Origin: Holdemania massiliensis
Lineage (GTDB): Bacteria; Bacillota_I; Bacilli_A; Erysipelotrichales; Erysipelotrichaceae
Assembly: GCF_022440805.1 (NCBI RefSeq)
Contig: NZ_JAKNTK010000001.1
Coordinates: 3,410,001 to 3,474,000 of the forward strand
Reading direction: 5' to 3'
DNA: 64,000 bases
Program-made: the position numbers and the translations under genes
Shown: positions 12,301-16,074 of the stretch, one piece after another
How the letters are laid out: each line of letters begins with the position of its first letter
Position numbering within the stretch: position 1 is the stretch's first letter
Notes under the pieces: generated by a model
Told to the model about the DNA's origin: nothing
The model's database searches: none
The model's input: the letters and a program-made list of their open reading frames with translations, nothing else

Positions 12301-13315
12301 TATCCTGCGGAAGAATCGTCGCTTCCGGTGCTTCAGTGGATTCCGGCGCGGTTTCCAAACTCAAAATATCCAGATGGATATTGGCCCCCAGACTTCCGGC
12401 CGTCACTTTAATCGGAGCCCCTTCTGGCGTTTCCTGATTCCGTGGTTCTGAAGTTTCTGACGGATTCTCTGTCGGAGTCCCTTCCGGGATCATTTCAGGT
12501 TCTTCTGGATCCTGAGCTTCCTCGGAGTTCGCAGTTTCTTCCGGCACCGCGCTGCCCTGCGGTTGTTCCGTTTCCGGAGTCTGAGTTTCCTCCGGGACGA
12601 AGGAGCTTTCCGGCGTCATCGTGATTTCCGGAGTTGTGACGGGTGTCGGCGTGTCTGTGACTTCCGGCACCGCGCTGATCTCAGGAGTCACTGTCGTTTC
12701 AGGGGTCGCTGTCACGATCGGAAGCGCCGTGCTTTCCGGGGTTGGCAACGGAGCCGGCTCCACTTCATAAGCGACCGCTTTCGGATCCCGCACATGGATC
12801 TCACCGACAGCGGCGCAGTTTTTGATTTGAGTATCAATGCTTCTTCCAGCCAGAGCCGAAACCGACATGACATAGTGTTCGCCATCGAAATATGTGGCTC
12901 CATCGCTGAGATTCACTTCCCCCAGCAAAAGGTTTGTAATTTCAGCATCCTGAGTCGTCCCGAACAACGGACGAGTCAAACCGCTCAGAATATGCCCGTT
13001 GCCGTCCAGTTCCCCGGTAAATGGACGATAATCCGTACCGATGGAATGCGGCAGATCGGACAGATCCAGATCTGCTTCCAGCCGATACCGGCCGTCCAGA
13101 TTATAGCTTCCGCTGTCTTCTTTGATCAGCATGGCTTCCAGCTCTTCCCGGCTGCTGATCGTGATCCAGTCGCCGCTTTTCGCAAAGGCGATCCCGACAC
13201 TGCTGCCGATCAGATCGCTGAACACATTCAGCATCAGACAGCCGGTCAGCACTATCCCTGCCAGTGTCCTCCCGCGTTTTTTATTGCTTTTTACTTTTAC
13301 TCTGAGCTGACTCAT
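308..13315 (-). CDS. Giant secreted GLUG-repeat surface protein (about 4,335 aa)
   Basis: A single uninterrupted reading frame. An in-frame ATG exists 12 codons upstream, but the ATG at 13315 has GGAGGA 7 nt before it and starts just after the signal peptidase stop, so it is preferred. Residues 1-45 form a signal peptide (basic N-terminus, hydrophobic core, cleavage near IAFA). A linker rich in Pro/Thr/Glu spans about 180-400. After that come about nine modules of roughly 300-350 residues. They share W..VGEW, E.LAW..Y.VN, DIDL.G..Y.G, a run of GLUG-type GG-L-x-G motifs, and an end with QLNG...NQGYP.FG. Module boundaries fall near 11180, 9700, 8740, 7780, 6280, 5280, 4320, 3310 and 2380. A C-terminal domain of about 330 residues follows. 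No LPxTG motif or C-terminal hydrophobic anchor is visible. GLUG proteins are typically adhesin-like or beta-solenoid surface proteins; this function is inferred. Confidence 0.93.
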   Translation of the reverse strand: MSQLRVKVKSNKKRGRTLAGIVLTGCLMLNVFSDLIGSSVGIAFAKSGDWITISSREELEAMLIKEDSGSYNLDGRYRLEADLDLSDLPHSIGTDYRPFTGELDGNGHILSGLTRPLFGTTQDAEITNLLLGEVNLSDGATYFDGEHYVMSVSALAGRSIDTQIKNCAAVGEIHVRDPKAVAYEVEPAPLPTPESTALPIVTATPETTVTPEISAVPEVTDTPTPVTTPEITMTPESSFVPEETQTPETEQPQGSAVPEETANSEEAQDPEEPEMIPEGTPTENPSETSEPRNQETPEGAPIKVTAGSLGANIHLDILSLETAPESTEAPEATILPQDNDETAQPAEEEGRNTPEPQISMTPEVSDDSAAQPQDQPTIVPENTEDPELTQKVAPLQRSYDYVTAEQVISGGLVGSLEGKSLISDCYTLVTTIQETSMKTQTAGMSGRVAQHSRIENSYSTGLIGGEEASGFVSENYGTLQNCFTTVTLDETAEKTAAFVYYNEGAIKDCSFDQQMALAEDTAAEALNTSEMVGTESKKPVGNWVRTEGAYPQICYFAQQEHKTIKENSAASAVAIVLADGTTLKDALQPGNNSPIELPQAIGKEEVQWSAEGDLKINEAGQAYFETETQTPVEVLPEEKTPQSMRSHFRAVQTETKEQSTDQENGEEDPAAKEEENQQVSGSLSAQIGSITRSRSLQATVQPRTPMIGWNEFASANVDNSAYAFSGSGTSADPYILENAEQVAIYFYKTAIGSISATNYAKIRGTIDMLGSNYSSSGYLVWAMPDYSRDRPYQGHLSVDREGDGLTNVILWTGTNNYDNGFLFGISNATIDGLTLDLNIRPSETGGNSNADSFGGLVGRDLGGSVISNVTVNIMDGNNPLMYAKFDNEGTSTGSGGLVGLLSGKGSVYQNCTVNAENDQVMFKTKVDQTQKASTAGMGGILGTIDSNGGVQILNCHSSLSLQGSNVGGIVGLIQETTGEVVIDKCSNSGKILNNNLLRVANLGGLIGQSSGSNVKIFRSRNLGTVELDSSTNLGFPRVVGGLIGAEEVPVTLAYSAHAGVLSLSAQTSDDYVGGLVGFMKGEHDQNTPYFQCYVAGTMSNTGGGYVLYGASDPSLKNGTSEIYYDQSLTNILANGKYTTAAAAGYFKLASSVQTFNERVAGPTKFQAALSGIYDDPATVWSLDPESGYMFILPELPAPKNWKEVGQQQSEATLKTTPAKSGADAGVTMALSGTGSQADPYILASEEALAWFTAQIDSSKTYYVQLAADMDLAGLNYTGESTVSSDYTNCLPWISMEKFSGEFDGKYHKIKNLFSKTGGFFGDLINTTSITLQLKIQKVELESGSVNAGGDHGSLISTIDVSDAAQVIVDQCGSKVSVSSDVSGGLVGRMVGGTLQHCYYRDAVVDGVDYIAGLVGTADSGIVKNSYAANVTFTSTRSIDYVSSIINSQSCENCFYIDITDNTNSLNVMDGSKEITLNQAKTWGFAYQLNGGNEAGMTQGGWINARDKYNELDLPVLGKPEPVKEWAYVGEWIVNFHPEMIPATGVNGAPTLLKTSEDMAWLSWIEATVKRVNTDDYILTQNGTYDFTGSAYGGTVDKPILWTPIGMSYSSYYGGDFNGNNSVLKNLRTEDGTWEERINSYGGLFGYYAPKEASKSIHDLHIRDSYFEGGWASGAIAANIESGVIQRCSVENTTVVVIDSNGSYGGGIAGLCYAGAEPVKTKLLDCYVSNTSVSAKNAGSLAGLKYGNEILITNAYAADVTLKDSEKSGIFVSNENDGLNASENTYYYNVTSNSAFQSDSGAVSKTSAELKEYSVVELLNAGRTGIWGWTKDQYPHLGASTFTSWKDVIQNNVIQKQDLIDKGEMVITDLEDVEFCYTETSCMLIQNRKQYTVSSPEALAYFLLKEWQEAGNRNLWKLVLDADLDMTGANYGGTVDSPLPWTAPNVYNLLIDGQNHTISHLADNLFLSFDGEGKMSHESWENTLYSEIRNLTLKDTGGGISANTVYVKAENCHLENSHFLKEEYHPANGMFGEIFYSIIDNCSVKNMEIDRSSLGNYSSVGGICSWMTGTTVRNCTAENIQFLDSALDVTSYGALLVGIAVKDTLYSPAIQNRIENCTAAGENNSFEVVYAAGIVGQMEFGVIDQCQMKAKFNKMANNVSGIAGSIIETTITNCTVAAEAGLNVGQGRFAGLISVVDGTASTLERCAVLSNVGSSTADSAGGITFGSASGLSIKDCYVLGDVTAKKNAYGIAPSAASIENCYFGGKASAVNAYGVTSGTAVNSYYDGGKTAAKGGGTSKTASEMQTKTFAATLNAGRTGSEAVWAWRAGVNNNYPYLGTSYESWNDVGAEIAAGTLTGDGFIPSGNGSSASPYQIGTPEALAWFAYQVNNVDGKTGIQGQLTQDIDLMGTVYGGTADTFLRWVPIGNIVTKPYAGHFNGQGYQIKNMRVVETKEKATGGLFGLIDLSSGNAIEQIHIYNASVDASTAKKGNAGGLVGSIKNGVVRKCSVESSDIKGIYTGGLVGSSYTDTSGDKLSWSQQYDSCYVINTKVTGEMAVGLSGFLWERPTVKISNCYAVGGTVTGSKWASPFAFSNYYDSTIIAVNSYYADMTVVSDNVLSSSDGTEITTDQMKTWGFAFQLNGNQDDFSKNTVWRPAANAAENQGYPVFGTLSAASNWSQVGEWFENFQTKPTLSNNSYQISKPEELAWIAYKVNNDNANYAGKGITLSENIDLFGSRFTGRASDSSALEWIPFSKLTGTFSGNQKEISGINVPGRYAYQGFIQVLDHGVVEDLTVRGTVSGLPNTTTRYAGIAAIAQNKSVIRQCVNYINVGASRMAGSNYTGGIVAQLSDSTVENCINFANITDSNWTNGFHNGGIVGGADTGSIIRNCYNAGSASSGSSTYSGGTGHVVSPRELNATVTNCFYNTDTAGAYSTAVNNVTGKTTVQMKSWGFAYQLNGAQATLSDNKVWRPAENNSENQGYPTFCSSGSTLRAASNWSEVGGWVANFAEDSSLKPTLSGSTWTVNSPEALAYTLYTMNTGVSIYNNYNITLDADLNMQGSRYSGKSDTNLIWNGYATSEAYPYLGTFEGKNHVLSNLSGGSFFLCYLSGTMKDFSLDSSCSFTTGGRVSFIAQGIGGFTLFGIQSAAVMTGSDGAGLMNYSSGSEPAFIEQCGVTGNITGKGNNNSAVSGIINYGTSNVTVKDCYYIGTLTDTSTVESNKLNMRGIGGNNVNIVNCYFAGTIVGGKASNSIGASGTSVTNSYYNLDLQKNFDIIKGKGLTTAQMKSMGFAYQLNGAGDASGSSSWVWRAAADDSENQGYPVFGQAEPFKNWMQVGEWIDDFGTKPTESGGSYSIANANQLAWFMYKVNSEAATYAGKSVKLTGDIDLAGFQYTGKTAVGTDYTGALSWKAINGYTGHFDGNYHNIKNLSGSSVFGEINSAGALVEKLGVESGMVQAAGNAGGLVSTFKSGKLSQCYNKATVKTTSTGAYTYAGGIAALAYTGSVFENCYNLGTVISSSTQTDSNAGGIVGYCAGGAEIKNCYNAGTISGGLRNGPIYAYHSNYASNYKLTNCYYQTGKGGTTTAQGKGVSESFLKSWGAAYQLNGGTGIPTEYTIWRTAASASENSGYPVFGSTTNKLRAPTDWNEVGEWIEGFGSRPAMDLNGAYTLASPEQLAWMSYVISNSVIAKTANFTITKTIDLSGSQYTNKTTGVITDALPWVPVASYAGTFSGNNAKGYEVTNMYAVADGNSGFFKDTATTAVVQGLTVSGEVHGNTRVGGLVGDNNGKLDSCVNKAAVRRKGTEVTIIGGLAGVSSKGVITECINRGTIGLIDNSGYDSGGLIGLLFDGTLERCLNYGDVYGVTNASGDIVAAGGLIGYLGGGTVKDCASIGGSINGSYAGGLVGRDVSGGMLTHCYASGSINGSSRSAGLLGTGSIASGSFTHSYYDSTLAPHSSGISAITNAGKTTIQMKSRSVTDLLNDDRKGDNRVWFTSLDSEETQGYPTFVAPKVKQGTMNLVRDGLVVAGEVNGFVMDGSIHGGKFQYIVQAADNTFSTAVETPEMELQAGSIVLDADTKFSLGTENANKKMLIKLGSEGAMGNAIAFDTPRNTTLVNRSGDVSAAIRIDVPRAYSKTTPLYFIVNFTDSQNQQRYEYQITVNPAASRTLDVTLPVAASMELNPGVKDTAESQELFVQNNSGFPINVSISSITPQADKDVKLTPVAQSVNVVKDNAQDQNVHLWLTNSGIANSGLSSTIKLYYDPAKTRIPLSLRLGANSKAETADAASTGAQLKFKYGMDYGVVNLLGSDKTFGYDVLWDFSMSAEDQPYGTTANISK

Positions 13316-13335
13316 ATTTTTTTCCTCCAACCTGT

Positions 13336-13908
13336 TTACTTCTTCTGCCACCGGAAAACGGCGATAACCCTTCCTCGGATCTGTCCTTTATCCACCATTC
13401 CGATGCTTTCATCCCGGCTGTCAACCGAGACTGCCCGGCGATCTCCCAGTAAAAAGAAACTGTTTTCCGGCACGTTGTATTGGTAAGCCGCTTCTTTTTG
13501 CTGCGGAATGGCATAGTTTTCTTCCACCTGCTGTCCGTTGACGCTCAATCTGCCGTCAGTCTGAAGTTCAACCCGGTCTCCGCCCGTGGCAATGACCCGT
13601 TTCACAACGTCTCCTTCGGGCAGGGCAAAAACGATGATGGATCCTCTTGGATAATCCTGTGTCCCGCGGCTGTACAGAATCCAGTCTCCATCCTGAATCC
13701 CCGGAGACATGGAATCTCCCGATACCCGATCCACACCCATCACAAAATTCAGCACCAGCATCAGAAACAGAATAACCCCTGCCAGCCCCGCCAATAACCC
13801 CCGACGGCGTCGGCGCTGACGTAGCTTCAGCTGCTTCCGTTCCCAGTTGATCTGCTGCCAGAGCTGACTGGACACGTTAAAACTGATTTCTGCTTTTTCT
13901 TCCTTCAT
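13336..13908 (-). CDS. Type I signal peptidase
   Basis: Membrane serine protease that removes signal peptides from exported proteins. The 190-residue product has an N-terminal cytoplasmic basic stretch (QRRRRR near 31-36) and one membrane segment (about 37-57). It carries the family boxes: SGDSMSPG with nucleophile Ser66, GDVVKRV with general-base Lys103, and GDRR (155-158) followed by DSR (163-165). Length and boxes fit bacterial LepB/SipS. It is the second gene of the operon, 9 bp after the small upstream gene and 20 bp before the giant surface-protein start. A dedicated role in processing that protein is likely by context. A general housekeeping role cannot be excluded. Confidence 0.93.
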   Translation of the reverse strand: MKEEKAEISFNVSSQLWQQINWERKQLKLRQRRRRRGLLAGLAGVILFLMLVLNFVMGVDRVSGDSMSPGIQDGDWILYSRGTQDYPRGSIIVFALPEGDVVKRVIATGGDRVELQTDGRLSVNGQQVEENYAIPQQKEAAYQYNVPENSFFLLGDRRAVSVDSRDESIGMVDKGQIRGRVIAVFRWQKK

Positions 13909-13917
13909 GTCGTCCCA

Positions 13918-14199
13918 CTACTCTCTCCGGCATTTCAATTCTTCTCTCAGCTGGGCAATGATCTGTGATTGTCTCTGCAGCTGCTGTTCATAGCTCCATC
14001 GCTCTTTTTCAAAAGCCAGCTGCATCTGTGCCAGATAATCCAGTACCTGTCCCTCATCGTAACCGCCGATCCAAACAGTACGGAAACCCGGACCTTCTGC
14101 TTTCGCTTTCCGCTTCTTTTTCTTCCTCCACGGAAACACGTCTGCCGCCCCCTCGTTTGATTTCATCTTTGTCTGAATCTGTTTTCTGATCTCGTTCAC
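13918..14199 (-). CDS. Small basic coiled-coil protein, first gene of the surface operon
   Basis: A 93-residue product starting at GTG 14199, supported by AAGGA 7 nt upstream; an internal ATG at 14166 lacks a comparable site. It has a Lys-rich segment (about 24-34), then a GGYDEGQVLDYL stretch (about 45-56), then a Gln/Glu-rich helix likely to form a coiled coil (about 57-92). The GYD...V..YL pattern faintly resembles the N-terminus of DivIVA-type polar proteins, but that is only a resemblance. There is no signal peptide or membrane segment, so it should be cytoplasmic. It sits directly downstream of the left inverted repeat of the invertible element and would be the first gene transcribed in the ON state. 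Confidence 0.75.
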   Translation of the reverse strand: MNEIRKQIQTKMKSNEGAADVFPWRKKKKRKAKAEGPGFRTVWIGGYDEGQVLDYLAQMQLAFEKERWSYEQQLQRQSQIIAQLREELKCRRE

Positions 14200-14231
14200 G
14201 CGACTGTCCTTATTCCGAGTTCATCCTTACT

Positions 14232-14252
14232 ACATAATTCGTATTATGTTGT
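14232..14252 (+). repeat. Left inverted repeat (21 bp) of invertible element
   Basis: This 21-bp sequence is exactly reverse-complementary to 14502-14522. It contains the core acataattcgtattatgt, which is itself a dyad of two 7-bp arms (ACATAAT/ATTATGT) around a 4-bp centre. That is the usual layout of a tyrosine recombinase core site, with two recombinase-binding arms around a crossover region. The match stops sharply at both ends. It lies 32 bp upstream of the GTG of the first surface-operon gene. Confidence 0.92.
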
Positions 14253-14311
14253 GACGTGAACTGTTCATCATAATGAATTATCTTAGATTCAGCTTACATT
14301 TAGTTCACAGC

Positions 14312-14338
14312 AAAAAGATCAGAGCCGGAGACTCTGAT
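14312..14338 (-). terminator. Hairpin plus T-tract inside the invertible segment, acting leftward
   Basis: On the minus strand, ATCAGAG, a 7-nt loop and CTCTGAT are followed by C and five Ts. As oriented, it would terminate transcription running from the recombinase gene toward the surface operon. When inverted, the T-tract lies on the wrong side for leftward transcripts. The stem is only 7 bp, so its strength is uncertain. Confidence 0.6.
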
Positions 14339-14439
14339 TAATTTGATAAAAATTAACATTTTTGATTGAATCTGCGGGTCCAGATTCTTTTTATGCTGTT
14401 ATAAATCTTGGAAATCAATAACTTTCAAGCTTTGAACAG

Positions 14440-14488
14440 TTGCATTTTTAGGCGGAAACTGTCATAATGTAAACGTAGTTTTTATAAT
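14440..14488 (+). promoter_or_regulatory. Sigma-A-type promoter inside the invertible segment, pointing right
   Basis: TTGCAT (14440-14445), a 17-bp spacer, and CATAAT (14463-14468) preceded by TG one base upstream, which makes an extended -10. A second candidate in the same direction is CTGTCA (14459-14464), an 18-bp spacer and a perfect TATAAT (14483-14488). Both would transcribe into the 3' end of the convergent recombinase gene as the segment now stands, and into the surface operon after inversion. Confidence 0.75.
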
Positions 14489-14501
14489 CGTGTGCACTCT
14501 T

Positions 14502-14522
14502 ACAACATAATACGAATTATGT
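14502..14522 (-). repeat. Right inverted repeat (21 bp) of invertible element
   Basis: Exact reverse complement of 14232-14252. It begins 9 bp beyond the recombinase stop codon (reading leftward) and shares the ACATAAT/ATTATGT dyad core. Confidence 0.92.
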
Positions 14523-14531
14523 TTTTTTTCT

Positions 14532-15377
14532 TCAAGCTGAGGTCAGTCCCAGCCGGGAAATTAGACGACGCTGCTCCTGACCGCTGGTCGCTGTGTAGAT
14601 TCTGGTTGTTTCCACACTGGTATGACCCAGTACGTCCGCCAATCGAACTATATCTTTTTCCATTCGGTAATAAGTCAGGGCGAACAGATGTCTCAGATTG
14701 TGAGGAAAAACCTTTCTTTGATCGACTCCTGCAGCCCGGCACAGCTTTTTCATCGCTGACCAGATATTGCTTCGATTCATCGGTTTCCCCGTTCGCGTTA
14801 TGAAAATCGCCCCGCTTTGAATCTGATGCCGCCGGCAATATTTAAGCAGGGGCTTTTTCAATGTTTCCGGAATAAATACCAGTCTTTCCCGGCCTTTGTT
14901 CCGAATTCTCACCTGTCCCTGCTGTACAGCTTCTACCGTAATGAACTGATGCTCACTGACCCGAATTCCTGTACTGCAGATGGCCTGCATCAAAAGCCAC
15001 AGGCGTTCGTTGCCTGGCTGCGCTGTCCTCAGCAGTTTCTGATATTCTTCACGGCTCAGCTCTTTTTCTTCTACTCTAAAATTTGTCCGCTGCACTTTCA
15101 GCAGCCGCACCTGACAATCACGCCAATCTAAAAAAGCCAACAGCTGGTTGACTGCCGTCAGCATGGAATTGACGCTGGTTGTTTTGTAACGGCCTGTCAG
15201 TTCCGATTTGTAAGCGATGACCTGTTCTTTGCTTACATTCTTCTCCTGCGGCAGGAATTGATAAAATGATCGAATGTCCCTGATGTATTTTTCTATGGTA
15301 TGCGGACTGTGCTCCTGTTCGATCAAATGATGACGAAATGCCTCCAACATCGAAGAAGTCAGTATATTTTCTTTCAT
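14532..15377 (-). CDS. Tyrosine recombinase, probable invertase of the adjacent switch
   Basis: A 281-residue XerC/D- and integrase-like protein. The N-terminal SAM-like core-binding domain covers about 10-95 and the catalytic domain about 105-275. Catalytic residues are all in place: Arg139 in STGIRVSE, Lys161 in the beta-hairpin NKGRERL, His226 and Arg229 in PHNLRH, His252 in LGHTSVETT, and nucleophile Tyr261. The start ATG at 15377 has GAAGGAGG upstream. Because the gene ends 9 bp from a perfect 21-bp inverted repeat bounding a promoter segment, it most likely inverts that segment. There are no phage or conjugative genes nearby to suggest an integrase of a larger element. The single gene is complete. 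Confidence 0.93.
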   Translation of the reverse strand: MKENILTSSMLEAFRHHLIEQEHSPHTIEKYIRDIRSFYQFLPQEKNVSKEQVIAYKSELTGRYKTTSVNSMLTAVNQLLAFLDWRDCQVRLLKVQRTNFRVEEKELSREEYQKLLRTAQPGNERLWLLMQAICSTGIRVSEHQFITVEAVQQGQVRIRNKGRERLVFIPETLKKPLLKYCRRHQIQSGAIFITRTGKPMNRSNIWSAMKKLCRAAGVDQRKVFPHNLRHLFALTYYRMEKDIVRLADVLGHTSVETTRIYTATSGQEQRRLISRLGLTSA

Positions 15378-15688
15378 GATGAGCCTCCTTCACTTCTTTC
15401 TCCCTAGTCTCCCCCGACTTTCAGCAGTTATTATGCCAAGTTTCATTGTAATATTTATTTTTATATTTTTTAATGGATGTATTTCACATATTTTATGCTA
15501 TATGTAATAATTTTTAATCGTTTCAAATCATCTTATCAAAGTTTTAAGTTTTAGATATAAAACGATTTATCTAAAGGTTAAATACATGACAGGTATTGAT
15601 CTGGCTTGATGACCCCCAGCAGGCAAGTTCATCGGGCAGCCTTCAGCGCTGCAGAGAATTCTGCATTAAGAATTTTGTGTTATGAAAA
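15378..15688. other. Intergenic region upstream of the recombinase
   Basis: AT-rich stretch that must hold the recombinase promoter. On the minus strand a CATAAT sits shortly upstream of the gene, but I cannot assign a convincing -35. No gene or repeat is visible. A GC-richer patch near 15600-15660 has no recognisable identity. Confidence 0.5.
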
Positions 15689-15717
15689 ACAAAAAAACCA
15701 TAGATTTCTCCATGGCT
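15689..15717 (-). terminator. Terminator downstream of tRNA-Arg
   Basis: On the minus strand, a CCAT/ATGG-based hairpin is followed by a run of seven Ts. It lies about 40 bp past the 3' end of the tRNA-Arg gene. Confidence 0.6.
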
Positions 15718-15752
15718 TTCCCTTCAAAGCATCAAAATAACCTTTATAATGG

Positions 15753-15826
15753 CGTCCTCGGGCGGGCTTGAACCGCCGACCTCGCGCTTAGGAGGCGCGC
15801 GCTCTATCCATCTGAGCTACGAGGAC
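15753..15826 (-). tRNA. tRNA-Arg (anticodon CCT)
   Basis: A full cloverleaf can be drawn on the minus strand: acceptor GTCCTCG/CGAGGAC, D-arm GCTC/GAGC, anticodon stem CGCGC/GCGCG with loop CTCCTAA (anticodon CCT), and T-arm GGCGG-TTCAAGC-CCGCC. The discriminator base is G. No CCA is encoded. It reads AGG codons. Confidence 0.95.
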
Positions 15827-15876
15827 ATTGTGATTTACATCCATTTTATAACGTAGTTTAAATTTTTCAACCGATT

Positions 15877-15915
15877 TCTTAGGAGACGCGCGCTATCCAG
15901 CTGAGCTACGGAAAC
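15877..15915 (-). pseudogene. Truncated tRNA-Arg (5' half only)
   Basis: The minus strand repeats the 5' half of an Arg(CCT)-type tRNA: acceptor strand GTTTCCG, D-arm TAGCTCAGCTGGATA and anticodon region with TCTCCTAAG. Similarity then stops. The anticodon 3' strand, T-arm and acceptor 3' strand are missing. It lies about 50 bp upstream of the intact tRNA-Arg. It is likely a decayed duplicate, possibly the scar of a recombination or integration event. Confidence 0.75.
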
Positions 15916-16021
15916 AAGACTTACGCTGACGCTTAATAACACCCGCATCTCTCGTATGTTTAATTATAACCAACTCTGTCCCGCTTTTCCAGCCCTAATT
16001 TTATGACTTCCTTGGCTTCTA

Positions 16022-16056
16022 AACAGAAAGAAGAAGCAGAGAGATTTCCCTGCTTC
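16022..16056 (-). terminator. Probable terminator of the M3 peptidase gene
   Basis: On the minus strand, GAAGCAG and CTGCTTC form a hairpin followed by a pyrimidine-rich TTCTTTCT stretch, 19 bp after the stop codon. The T-run is imperfect. Confidence 0.55.
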
Positions 16057-16074
16057 CTCAATGAATATTCAATC

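Larger units (their letters stand above)
14253..14501. mobile_element. 249-bp invertible DNA segment (phase-variation switch)
   Basis: The segment is bounded by perfect 21-bp inverted repeats and followed by a tyrosine recombinase gene whose stop codon is only 9 bp past the right repeat. It contains no gene. It contains a rightward extended -10 promoter near its right end and a hairpin with a T-tract in the leftward direction near its left end. In the orientation given, the promoter points away from the surface operon and the hairpin would stop leftward read-through. After inversion the promoter would sit roughly 70-110 bp upstream of the GTG at 14199 and face the operon. The orientation given is therefore inferred to be OFF. 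This is inference from sequence layout; inversion itself is not shown. Confidence 0.88.

Noticed and set aside
308..13315. CRISPR-like or satellite repeats within the giant gene
   Set aside because: The periodicity is of protein modules of about 1 kb with diverged DNA, not short identical repeats with spacers.
12563..13486. Long rightward frame (about 300 codons) opposite the start of the giant gene
   Set aside because: Composition (His/Arg/Phe/Cys rich) is that of the antisense of a repetitive Pro/Glu/Thr-coding region. No ribosome site and no recognisable domain.
14532..15915. Prophage or integrative element bounded by the recombinase and tRNA-Arg
   Set aside because: No phage, relaxase or cargo genes accompany the recombinase, and the inverted repeats beside it explain its role better.
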